Of a DNA stretch of 64,000 nt, positions 1 through 7,780 are shown in pieces. The translations under genes and the position numbers were made by a program. The stretch is from Desulfovibrio sp. Huiquan2017 (GTDB lineage Bacteria > Desulfobacterota > Desulfovibrionia > Desulfovibrionales > Desulfovibrionaceae): assembly GCF_017351175.1 (NCBI RefSeq), contig NZ_JAFMPN010000004.1:186001-250000 (forward strand), given 5' to 3'. The notes below the pieces were generated by a model. The model did not search any database. It saw only the letters and a program-made list of their open reading frames with translations, and was not told the origin of the DNA. The first letter of the stretch is position 1; each line of letters starts with the position of its first letter.

Positions 1-960
1 TCCAAGCGTTTCCGGCTCAAGACCCTGGCGGGTCTCAAGGGACGCAAGGTCGCGGTCGGAACCGAGGGCAGCGGCACCAGCCACCTCGTCCGCCAATTGC
101 TCCACGAGAACGGCATCACCCCCGAAACCGCCATGCTCCAGGCCGAAGGCGCGAGCCAAGGGGTCCCGGACCTGCTCGAAGGCAGGATCGACGCCCTCTT
201 CGTCATCGCCGGAGTAAACTCCAAGACGGTCCGCACCCTGGGCGAATCGTACAGGAAGGTGAACCTCTATTCCTTCAACCGGGCCGAGACCTACGCGCGC
301 ACCCATCGTTTCCTCGCAAAGCTGACCCTGCCCCAGGGCGGCATCGACCTCGTGCGCGACCTGCCCGCCCGCGACATCAGCCTGCTCGCGCCCTCGGCCA
401 ACCTGGTCATCCGCGAAGACCTTCACCCGGCCCTGCGCTATCTCTTTCTCCTCGCGGCGGCCAAGATCCATGGCCGGGGCGACATGTTCGCCGCCGCCAA
501 CCAGTTCCCCAACGGCCGGGGCACCCTCTTCCCCCTGAGCGACGAGGCCAAGAACTTCTACAAGTCCGGGCCGCCGCTGCTCATGCGCTACCTGCCCTTC
601 CAGGTGGCCATCACCGTGGAGCGGCTCAAAATCCTGCTCATCCCGCTGCTGACCCTGCTCTTTCCCCTGTTCAAGATCACCCCGCCCGCCTACCGCTGGC
701 AGATCCGGCGGCGCATCTTCAAATGGTACAAGCAGCTCAAGAAACTGGACATGCACGCCTACGACCTGACCGATCCGGCCGAGGCCCGCGACATGCTCGC
801 CCGGCTGGAGGAGATGGACCGCCTGGTGCTGGAGACCTCGGTCCCCCTCTCGTATACAGACTACATCTACTCCCTCCGGCTGCACATCCGCATGATCCGG
901 CAGCGCCTGGAGGAAATAGCCGAACAACCCGTTAAGGGCATCGGCCACCCGGTGGACTAG
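1..960 (+). CDS. TAXI-family TRAP transporter solute receptor, 3' part
   Basis: The reading frame is open from the first base, so the 5' end lies outside the window; about 319 codons are visible. The beginning (LAGLKGRKVAVGTEGSGT) matches the phosphate-loop-like stretch of TAXI solute receptors, which bind small organic acids or amino acids for a TRAP permease. The final third departs from a plain periplasmic receptor: a hydrophobic segment (about residues 205-222 of the visible part) followed by a basic stretch (RWQIRRRIFKWYKQLKK) and a helical tail. This is the C-terminally anchored TAXI variant. No DctQM-like permease gene is visible downstream. The ligand cannot be told. Confidence 0.8.
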   Translation, partial: SKRFRLKTLAGLKGRKVAVGTEGSGTSHLVRQLLHENGITPETAMLQAEGASQGVPDLLEGRIDALFVIAGVNSKTVRTLGESYRKVNLYSFNRAETYARTHRFLAKLTLPQGGIDLVRDLPARDISLLAPSANLVIREDLHPALRYLFLLAAAKIHGRGDMFAAANQFPNGRGTLFPLSDEAKNFYKSGPPLLMRYLPFQVAITVERLKILLIPLLTLLFPLFKITPPAYRWQIRRRIFKWYKQLKKLDMHAYDLTDPAEARDMLARLEEMDRLVLETSVPLSYTDYIYSLRLHIRMIRQRLEEIAEQPVKGIGHPVD

Positions 961-966
961 GAGACC

Positions 967-998
967 GGGGGAGACTGCTGGAAGGATTTTCCTCCCCC
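967..998 (+). terminator. Possible hairpin after the TAXI gene
   Basis: GGGGGAG (967-973) is matched by CTCCCCC (992-998), with a smaller internal GGAA/TTCC pairing. It lies 7 bases after the TAXI stop codon. There is no clear T-run, so a terminator is only one reading; it could also be a degenerate copy of the dispersed palindromes seen elsewhere in the window. Confidence 0.3.
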
Positions 999-1065
999 TC
1001 CGCCTTCCCCGCCCGCGCGGGTGCGCAAACGAAGAGATGAGGCGAAAAGACAGGGCCGGAAGCAA

Positions 1066-1102
1066 AAGATCCCCGTCCGCACCAAGTGCGGACGGGGATC
1101 TT
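1066..1102 (-). terminator. Rho-independent terminator of nfnAB
   Basis: A perfect 17-bp stem (AAGATCCCCGTCCGCAC and its complement) encloses a 3-base loop. On the minus strand the stem is followed by TTTTGCTT. It sits 24 bases after the nfnB stop and would terminate the minus-strand pair. Confidence 0.85.
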
Positions 1103-1125
1103 CTTATATACGTAAAGGCCGTCGG

Positions 1126-2541
1126 CTACAGCAGCCGTTCGGCGATCTCCCTGGCGGCGCGGCGGCCCGCGCCCATGGCGGAGATGACGGTGGCCGCCCC
1201 GGTGACGATGTCGCCGCCCGCAAAGACATTGGGCATGGAGGTTTCGCCGGTTTCCGGGTCGGCCTCCACGTAGCCCCACTTGTTCAGCTTGAGGTCGGGA
1301 GTGGCCTCGAGCAGGATGGGGTTGGGCCGGGTGCCCACGGCGATGATGGCCATGTCGCAGGATATCTGCTCGGTCTGGCCTTCCAGGCAGACGGGCGAGC
1401 AGCGGCCGGACTCGTCGGGTTGGCCCAGCTCCATCTTCTGCACGGTCATGGCCTTGAGGCGGCCCTGGTTGTCGCCGTGAAAGGCGAGAGGCCCGCACAG
1501 ACAACGGATGCGGATGCCCTCTTCCACGGCGTGTTCGATCTCCTCGCGGCGGGCGGGCATCTCATCCTCGGACCGGCGGTAGACGATGGAAACCTCTTTC
1601 GCGCCCATGCGCAGGGCGGTGCGCGCCGCGTCCATGGCCACGTTGCCCGCGCCGATGACGGCCACGCGCCGGGCCCGGTAGGCCGGGGTGTCGTAGTTGG
1701 GGAAAGCATAGGCCCGGCCGAGGTTGACACGGGTCAGGTACTCGTTGGCCGAGAAAACGCCGACGAGGTTTTCGCCCGGCACGCCCAGAAAGCGCGGTAG
1801 GCCCGCGCCCACGCCGATGAAGATGGCCCCGTAGCCCTGCTCGAGCAGATCCTGGACGGTGATGGTCTTGCCCCCCACCCAGTTGGTGTGGAAGGTCACG
1901 CCGAGCTGGCGCAGTCCGTCCAGTTCGCGGGCGACCACGGACTTGGGCAGACGGAACTCGGGGATGCCGTAGATGAGCACGCCGCCCGGTTCGTGCAGGG
2001 CCTCGAACACATCCACCTTGATGCCGCGCCCGGCCAGATAGCCCGCCACGGTCAGGGAGGAAGGACCCGAGCCGATGCAGGCCACCCGGACGTCCTCGCG
2101 CTCCAGGGCGCAGGCGGCCAGGTCGGTGACCTCCTCACAGGCGGAACGGGCCGCGTAGGTGTCGGCCACGTAGCGCTCCAGACGGCCGATGGCCACGGGC
2201 TCGTGCTTTTTACCGAGAATGCAGCGGCCCTCGCACTGGGTCTCCTGGGGGCAGACCCGGCCGCAGACAGCGGGCAGCGAGTTGGTCCTGCGGATGGCGT
2301 TGAAGGCGCCTTCCAGATCATCGTCCACCAGGCAGGCGATGAACCAGCGGATATCGATATTGACCGGGCACCCTTCCTGGCACAGGGGTTTCTTGCATTG
2401 CAGACACCGCTCGGCCTCGATCAGGGCCTGTTCGCGGGAGTAGCCCAGGGCCACCTCCTCGAAATTCCCGGCCCGGACCTGGGGGTCCTGGTGCGGCATG
2501 GGGGTGCGGCCGCGAATCTTTTTCTGTTTTCTATCGGCCAT
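1126..2541 (-). CDS. nfnB: NfnB-type NADPH-dependent glutamate synthase small-chain homologue
   Basis: 471 aa, the GltD-like flavoprotein fold. The N-terminal part has the two cysteine clusters of the family: CLQCKKPLCQEGCP near residues 46-59 and CGRVCPQETQCEGRC near 93-107, which bind [4Fe-4S] centres. A FAD-binding dinucleotide fold (CIGSGPSSLTVAGYL), an NADP-binding fold (VIGAGNVAMDAARTA) and the C-terminal GGDIVTGAATVISAMGAGR stretch follow. Next to the NfnA-like gene it should form NfnAB, the bifurcating NADH-dependent ferredoxin:NADP+ oxidoreductase of anaerobes, a cytoplasmic enzyme linking the NADH, NADPH and ferredoxin pools. The older annotation 'glutamate synthase' or 'sulfide dehydrogenase alpha' refers to the same family. 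It overlaps nfnA by 11 bases, so the two are translationally coupled. Confidence 0.9.
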   Translation of the reverse strand: MADRKQKKIRGRTPMPHQDPQVRAGNFEEVALGYSREQALIEAERCLQCKKPLCQEGCPVNIDIRWFIACLVDDDLEGAFNAIRRTNSLPAVCGRVCPQETQCEGRCILGKKHEPVAIGRLERYVADTYAARSACEEVTDLAACALEREDVRVACIGSGPSSLTVAGYLAGRGIKVDVFEALHEPGGVLIYGIPEFRLPKSVVARELDGLRQLGVTFHTNWVGGKTITVQDLLEQGYGAIFIGVGAGLPRFLGVPGENLVGVFSANEYLTRVNLGRAYAFPNYDTPAYRARRVAVIGAGNVAMDAARTALRMGAKEVSIVYRRSEDEMPARREEIEHAVEEGIRIRCLCGPLAFHGDNQGRLKAMTVQKMELGQPDESGRCSPVCLEGQTEQISCDMAIIAVGTRPNPILLEATPDLKLNKWGYVEADPETGETSMPNVFAGGDIVTGAATVISAMGAGRRAAREIAERLL

Positions 2542-3379
2542 GGCACTGACACTCCTTGCTGAACAATTCCATGGATTCCTCTTCCTGCTCCTTGAACTGC
2601 CACAGCCGGGCCTTGAGTTCGGCGAAGTCCACCTTGTGGCCGTCGAACTCCGGGCCGTCCACGCAGGCGAACAAGGTCTTGCCGCCCACGGTGCAGCGGC
2701 ACGCGCCGCACATGCCGATGCCGTCCACCATGATGGAGTTCAGCGAAACCGTGGTCTTGACGTTGAAGGGCAGGGTCACCCGGCAGACCGCCTCCATCAT
2801 GGGCACCGGGCCGATGGCGACCACCTCGGCCACCTCGTCCTCGGTTTCGAGGATGTCCTGCAAGACCTCGGTGACGAAGCCCTTGTGGCCCTCGGAGCCG
2901 TCGTCCGTGGCGATGCGCACCTCGGGACAAAACGAAGAAAGTTCGGAACAGAACAGCAGCAGGTTCTTGGACCGCGCCCCGATGATGGCGATGACCCGGT
3001 TGCCCGCCTCCACATGCCCTTTGGCGATATGGTGCATGGCCGCGATGCCGGTGCCCCCGCCCACGCAGACCACGGTGCCGGACTTCTCGATGTGCGTGGG
3101 CCGCCCCAACGGGCCGCAGACGTCCGCAAACCGCCCGCCTTCCCGGAGGGTGTTCATCTCGGCGGTGGTTTTGCCAACAACAAGGTAAACAATTGATATT
3201 GTTCCTTTTTCCTTGTCGCAATCCGCGATGGTCAGGGGAATGCGCTCACCGTGCTCGCTGACGCGGAGCATGACGAAATTGCCGGGCTTGGCCTTTTTGG
3301 CGATCTGGGGCGCGTCGATGACCATCATGGTCGTCTGGCCCGGGATCAACTCCTCTTTTTTCAGAATCGTGTAACCCAT
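2531..3379 (-). CDS. nfnA: NfnA-type ferredoxin-NADP+ reductase-like subunit
   Basis: 282 aa, dihydroorotate dehydrogenase electron-transfer (PyrK-like) family. The N-terminal beta-barrel with RxxxxPLT-like flavin contact (GERIPLTIADCD) is followed by an NAD-binding fold (CVGGGTGIAAMHHIA). A C-terminal cysteine cluster (MCGACRCTVGGKTLFACVDG, about 222-241) would bind [2Fe-2S]. It is the first gene of the minus-strand nfnAB pair; its stop overlaps the nfnB start. In NfnAB this subunit binds NAD(H) and its flavin, while NfnB binds NADP(H) and the bifurcating FAD. The assignment rests on the gene pair as well as on the motifs. The upstream 290 bases carry the promoter, which I could not define. 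Confidence 0.9.
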   Translation of the reverse strand: MGYTILKKEELIPGQTTMMVIDAPQIAKKAKPGNFVMLRVSEHGERIPLTIADCDKEKGTISIVYLVVGKTTAEMNTLREGGRFADVCGPLGRPTHIEKSGTVVCVGGGTGIAAMHHIAKGHVEAGNRVIAIIGARSKNLLLFCSELSSFCPEVRIATDDGSEGHKGFVTEVLQDILETEDEVAEVVAIGPVPMMEAVCRVTLPFNVKTTVSLNSIMVDGIGMCGACRCTVGGKTLFACVDGPEFDGHKVDFAELKARLWQFKEQEEESMELFSKECQCHGR

Positions 3380-3441
3380 GTGCTCTCTCTTACGGTTTGA
3401 AGAAAATCCCCATTCCCCCGGGGCCCCCGAAAATTATTCAG

Positions 3442-3457
3442 TGGCAGGGGTTATGCT
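3442..3457 (+). promoter_or_regulatory. Candidate sigma-54 promoter
   Basis: TGGCAGGGGTTATGCT agrees with the sigma-54 consensus TGGCACG-N4-TTGCW at all but two of its defined positions and keeps the required GG-N10-GC spacing. It points at the small gene starting at 3672, about 215 bases downstream. No enhancer-binding protein site was recognised. Confidence 0.45.
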
Positions 3458-3626
3458 AGTAGCGCCAAACCCCCGGGGTTGTCAAAATGAGGCCGAATGC
3501 CTATAGTCTTTCCTGACTGATTCGGATTTGCCAACTCCCATGGACGGGAGACGGAAAACCACGGGTCCCTCTGGATAGAGCGTGACATGGGTCACAGGGA
3601 CGGCCGGGCTGCCTTATGCAACGCAA

Positions 3627-3655
3627 CGGCCTTTTTTTGCGACAAAAAAAGGCCG
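3627..3655. repeat. Perfect A/T-rich hairpin upstream of the 3672 gene
   Basis: CGGCC followed by seven T, loop GCGAC, then seven A followed by GGCCG: a perfect 12-bp inverted repeat with a 5-base loop. It ends 17 bases before the start codon at 3672, so it would lie in that gene's leader. It has no T-run after the stem on the plus strand and is not a standard terminator. Confidence 0.8.
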
Positions 3656-3671
3656 GGCACGGGAGACGCCC

Positions 3672-4085
3672 ATGCGGATATCCTCGCAGGCTGCCGAACA
3701 ATACCGCAAGACCGAGTCCCTGGCCGAGCGCCGAGTGGAACGCAAGACGGTGCAGCCCCAGGCCAGAACGACGACCACGTCGTTCGGTTTTCGCCTGGGC
3801 AAGTTCGGCGTGGACTACCGCGAGGAGACCACGGTCCTCGACCCGTCGCTATCCAGCTCGGTACGCGAGCGGAACCGGCAGGCCGAAGCCTTCCGGACCG
3901 AGGCCGAAGTGGAAAACCTGCGCGCCGAGGTCGGCGTCGAAGGCGCCGCCTACCGCGACCGCAGGGCAACCGCAACAGGCGGTGCGCCCTCCCCCGGCCG
4001 GATCAAGTCCGCCCTGGCCGCCTACGCCAGGGCCCAGGCGCATAGCCTGCCCCCGCCCGGCAACATGCTGGCCGGCGTGGTATAG
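3672..4085 (+). CDS. Small hypothetical protein
   Basis: 137 aa, no family recognised. The ATG at 3672 was chosen because GGGAG lies 6 bases before it; the open frame extends further upstream without a better start. The protein is charged and apparently soluble, with no signal peptide or membrane segment: a basic, Thr-rich N-terminal third (RRVERKTVQPQAR), a mixed-charge helical middle (NRQAEAFRTEAEVENLRAEV) that could form a coiled coil, and a Pro/Gly-rich C-terminus. It stands alone, with its own candidate sigma-54 promoter and a terminator directly after it. A structural or flagellum-associated role would be guesswork. Confidence 0.7.
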   Translation: MRISSQAAEQYRKTESLAERRVERKTVQPQARTTTTSFGFRLGKFGVDYREETTVLDPSLSSSVRERNRQAEAFRTEAEVENLRAEVGVEGAAYRDRRATATGGAPSPGRIKSALAAYARAQAHSLPPPGNMLAGVV

Positions 4086-4092
4086 CAACGAC

Positions 4093-4125
4093 AAAGGCCG
4101 TCCCATCCGGGGCGGCCCTTTTTTT
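4093..4125 (+). terminator. Rho-independent terminator
   Basis: GGCCGTCCC pairs with GGGGCGGCC (one G-T pair) around the loop ATCC and runs into CCTTTTTTTC. It follows the stop of the 137-aa gene by 8 bases. Confidence 0.85.
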
Positions 4126-4291
4126 CATTGCGGCGCACGGCCCTATCGAGACCAGTTTTTTCAATTGCCGACAGCGGGAATCGACCAAGGAAAGAAGGGG
4201 CCGCGGCAAAAATCGGGGGATTCGCCCTCCGGCGGGCAAAAGGCTTGTGCGCTTGCGCCCCCCCTTTGCGCCTTCGGCGCGCTTTTTCCGG

Positions 4292-5689
4292 CTACGCCTT
4301 GCCGGTTCCCTTTCGCACTTCCAGCCGTCCCTTGGCGGACATGAGCACGCCAAGCGCGCTGAACACGGTCAGGGCGATAAAAGCCACCTTCATGGCCTTG
4401 AGGAAAACCCCTGCGTTGGCGGGGCTCAGGGCGGCGGGGCCGATGATCACCGCGAACACGCCGCTGATAAAGACCAGGGACACGGTCATGCCCGTGGTGC
4501 GCATGGCCGCGACCACGGCCGAGGCCACGCCGTAGTTCTCGCGGGAGACCGCGCCCATGATGACGGCCATGTTGGCCGTGGCGAACATGGCGGAACCCGC
4601 GCCGCACAAGGCCAGGATCAGGGCCGTGAACCACAGGGCCGGGTACGCGCCCTGGAAGATCGCCGCGCCCAGGCCGAGGGTGGCCAGACTCATGCCCGCC
4701 GTGGCCACCAGATGCGGCGACCAGCGCTCACACCACTTGCCGCTGACCACCGAAAGAATGACCTGCATGACCGGCTGGACCATGAGAATGAACCCGGCGT
4801 CGCTCGCGGTCATCCCCTGGGCGACCTGGAGATACAGCGAGAGCAGGAAGGTGATCCCGTAGATGGCCGCGTAGCTGATGAACTGAGCGGCCGACCCCAG
4901 GGAAAAGGCCGGATTGCCGCTGAACAGGGCCAGGCTGAGGAGCGGGGCCTTGGCCCGGCCCTCCCAGAAGACGAAACAAAGCAGGAAAAAGAGACCGCCG
5001 AGGAGCATGAACACGCCAAACCGGCCGTCCAGGTGCGAGCCGCCCTGGGAAAGCAGGATCATGCCCAGGGCGATGAACAGCGCCCCGCCGGGATCGAAAC
5101 GCACGCCCCGGGCGAGGACCGGACGCACGGGCAGGGTCTTGAGGGTCAGCACGAACCCCACGGCGCAGGGGATGGCCCCACCGTAGAAAATCCAGCGCCA
5201 GCCGAGGTGGGTGACGATGAGCCCGCCCAGCCAGGGCCCCACGGATAGCCCCAGGTAGACCCCGGCCGAGGCGATGCCCATGGCCCTGGCCCGGCCGGGC
5301 CCGGGGTAGAGGTCGGCTATGATGGCCAGGCCGGTGGAGACCATCATGGCCCCGCCACCGCCCTGGAACACCCGCAGGACAATGAACTGGTTGATGGTGT
5401 GGCAGACCGGCAGGATCATGCTCATGAGCGTGAACAGGGCCATGCCGCAGACGAAGGTGGTCCCGCGCCCGATCTTGTCGGACAGCCGGGTCACCGGGAA
5501 CAAGAGCATGGCCACGGCCGAAATGTAGCCCGACTCGACCAGCCCGAGCTGCGAGGCGCTGGCTCCGAATTCCCGGCCCAGGGCAGGGACGGCCACGGCC
5601 ACGGCCGAAAGCATGAAAACCAGGGCGAACTGGGAGACGGTGATGGTATAAAGACCGGCGGTCCGATCGTCGTGCGCGAAAAAAGGCAT
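4292..5689 (-). CDS. MFS drug-type exporter (DHA2-like)
   Basis: 465 aa from the ATG at 5689 (MPFFAHDD); an in-frame start 117 bases earlier would add a non-hydrophobic tail not typical of the family. There are about 14 hydrophobic segments. The loop after the second segment is LSDKIGRGTTFVCG, the MFS motif A position, and the fifth segment carries GPWLGG, the antiporter motif C region. This fits proton-coupled multidrug exporters of the EmrB/QacA type in the inner membrane. It lies downstream of, and on the same strand as, the PocR-domain kinase with a 150-base gap. No partner membrane-fusion gene is present. The substrate cannot be told. Confidence 0.8.
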   Translation of the reverse strand: MPFFAHDDRTAGLYTITVSQFALVFMLSAVAVAVPALGREFGASASQLGLVESGYISAVAMLLFPVTRLSDKIGRGTTFVCGMALFTLMSMILPVCHTINQFIVLRVFQGGGGAMMVSTGLAIIADLYPGPGRARAMGIASAGVYLGLSVGPWLGGLIVTHLGWRWIFYGGAIPCAVGFVLTLKTLPVRPVLARGVRFDPGGALFIALGMILLSQGGSHLDGRFGVFMLLGGLFFLLCFVFWEGRAKAPLLSLALFSGNPAFSLGSAAQFISYAAIYGITFLLSLYLQVAQGMTASDAGFILMVQPVMQVILSVVSGKWCERWSPHLVATAGMSLATLGLGAAIFQGAYPALWFTALILALCGAGSAMFATANMAVIMGAVSRENYGVASAVVAAMRTTGMTVSLVFISGVFAVIIGPAALSPANAGVFLKAMKVAFIALTVFSALGVLMSAKGRLEVRKGTGKA

Positions 5690-5838
5690 GTTTGCGGAAA
5701 ATCCCGGGTGTTTCAGGGTAATGGACGAAACCGTCGCCACGCGGGGCCTGCCGCCGGACGTAGCATCGGCATCTGTAAGGATATACACGGCCCCGACACA
5801 AGGCAAGGGCCGAAAGGCGCGGATTTCCCGGGGCGGTC

Positions 5839-7689
5839 CTAACCGGCCACGACGGCAGGGAATTCAAGCACGAAGATCGCGCCTCGGCCCGACTCGGAAT
5901 CCACCCGGATAGTCCCGCCCAGATGTTCGGTGACGATGAAATAGGACACGGACATGCCGAGTCCGGTGCCCACCCCGGGCTCTTTAGTGGTGAAGAATGG
6001 CTCGAAAACCCGGCGACGGGTCTCCTCGGGCATGCCCGGCCCGTTGTCCGCGATCTCCACCCGAATGATCCGGCCGGTCCGCTTGACGCGCAGAACGAAA
6101 TGCGGTTCCCGTCCGGTCTCTTCCAAGGCGAAGGTCATGGCCTGGGCCCCGTTGTTCAAGATATTGAAGAAGACCTGTTCCAGCCGCCCCGGGTCGCAAG
6201 AGACCTTCAGGTCGCCCTCGCCATATTCCCGGTCCACCCCGATGTTCTTGAAATTGTAGCTGTGCTCCAGGTCCTGGCCGCTACCGACCAATTCCACGGC
6301 CCGGTCCAGGACCTCGGTCACGTCCACCTCGCCCCTCTCACCGTCGGTCTTGCGCGAGAAGCCGAGCATATTGGTGACCACCCGGCCCGCCCGCTCCCCG
6401 GACTCGATGACCGCGTCGAGCAGGACGTCCACCTCGCGGGCGCGCACGTAATTCATGACCCGGTCCAGGTCCGCGCCGCACTCCCCGGCGATGCGCCGGT
6501 TGCGCGTCCCGTCCGAGAGCAGCCGCTTGCGGATGAGTCGGGCGCTGCCCAGGACGGCCGCCAGGGGATTGTTGATCTCGTGGGCCATGCCCGCGGCCAG
6601 CCCGCCCACGGAAAGCATTTTCTCGGACTGGACCATCATCTCCTCGATGCGCACCTTGTCGGTGATGTCGTCCACACGGATGACCGCGCCCCGCACCCCG
6701 TCACCCATCAGCGGGAAGACCGACACGTCGCGGTAGCGCCGCTCCCCGTTTTCGTTGGCGGGCACCCGCTCTCGCATCGTCGGGGCCCCCTTGGACAGGG
6801 AGGCCGAGGCGCGTTCCAGGTCCTGGCTCAGATCGGGCAGGACCTCGGCCAGCAACCGCCCCTCCACGTCGGCCTCTTCGTACCCCGTGGCCGCGGCAGC
6901 GCGCATGTTCCAATGCGTAATGCGCCCAGCGTCGTCCACGCCCACCATGATGGAGGGCATGGAATCAATGACGTTCGTCAGGTAATTGCGCAGGCCCAGG
7001 ACCTCTTTGTGGGCGGTCTGGATTTCGCGAAGCGTGTCGCTGAGCAGCAAATTCTGGTAGGCGATCCAGGACATCTGGTTGGCCAGGAGAAAGAGGGCCC
7101 TGGCGACCTCCTTGAAGCGGTTCACGGACATGACCGTGACTTCTTCGAAGGCGCGGACAAACTCCACCTCGTCGGCCCCGATGTCGCGGGCGTACTCCAG
7201 GGCCTTCTCCTTGTCCACGCGCTCATTGCGCACCTGGCCGATGAGCCAATTGGCGATATGCCGGCCGTCCACGGAGATGGACGCACCCGCGTCCCACAGG
7301 CCGCTGCTCAGACAGGGCTGGACGGTCGCGCCCCGGGGATTCCACCGGCCGAGCACCATGTCGGAACGGCGGCAGTTGGCCCGCCCCCGTTCGGTCTTGC
7401 GGATGATGTCGCTGCACAAGCGGCAGAAGTTGCTCGGCCGGGTGAGAGGCTCGCCCTCGGGCGTGGTGATGATCGAGGCCACTCCCGTGGCCGAGGCGAA
7501 GGCGTCCTGCAGGGCCTGAATCTCATCCAATTCAAACAAATCGAGGAAACCGACCTCGGAAACGGAAGGCGCGGAGCCGTCCAGGGTCAACAACTCGATT
7601 TCCGCGCGGACGAGGTCGCTACGCAACGCGTTGACCTTCCGCTCCAATTCTTCCCGCTTCAAGGTTCCCCCCCTGGTTGACCTACGCAT
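5839..7689 (-). CDS. PocR-domain / PAS sensor histidine kinase
   Basis: 616 aa, no membrane segment, so probably cytoplasmic. After a short coiled-coil start comes a PocR sensory domain (about 45-215) with its conserved cysteines ([29 protein letters not shown]); such domains sense small molecules or redox state. A PAS domain (about 235-355), a dimerisation/phosphoacceptor helix with [10 protein letters not shown], and an HATPase_c domain ([17 protein letters not shown]) follow. There is no receiver domain and no response regulator next to it. The ATG at 7689 has no good ribosome site; a TTG at 7662 is preceded by a G-rich stretch and may be the true start. It is divergent from recQ. Confidence 0.85.
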   Translation of the reverse strand: MRRSTRGGTLKREELERKVNALRSDLVRAEIELLTLDGSAPSVSEVGFLDLFELDEIQALQDAFASATGVASIITTPEGEPLTRPSNFCRLCSDIIRKTERGRANCRRSDMVLGRWNPRGATVQPCLSSGLWDAGASISVDGRHIANWLIGQVRNERVDKEKALEYARDIGADEVEFVRAFEEVTVMSVNRFKEVARALFLLANQMSWIAYQNLLLSDTLREIQTAHKEVLGLRNYLTNVIDSMPSIMVGVDDAGRITHWNMRAAAATGYEEADVEGRLLAEVLPDLSQDLERASASLSKGAPTMRERVPANENGERRYRDVSVFPLMGDGVRGAVIRVDDITDKVRIEEMMVQSEKMLSVGGLAAGMAHEINNPLAAVLGSARLIRKRLLSDGTRNRRIAGECGADLDRVMNYVRAREVDVLLDAVIESGERAGRVVTNMLGFSRKTDGERGEVDVTEVLDRAVELVGSGQDLEHSYNFKNIGVDREYGEGDLKVSCDPGRLEQVFFNILNNGAQAMTFALEETGREPHFVLRVKRTGRIIRVEIADNGPGMPEETRRRVFEPFFTTKEPGVGTGLGMSVSYFIVTEHLGGTIRVDSESGRGAIFVLEFPAVVAG

Positions 7690-7780
7690 TCAACTTGTCC
7701 ATCAAATCAACGAGCAAGTCAAACCCGGCCCCATTCAAGACCATTGCCATCCCACCCCCTTTGCCCTAGGTTGGCCTTCC

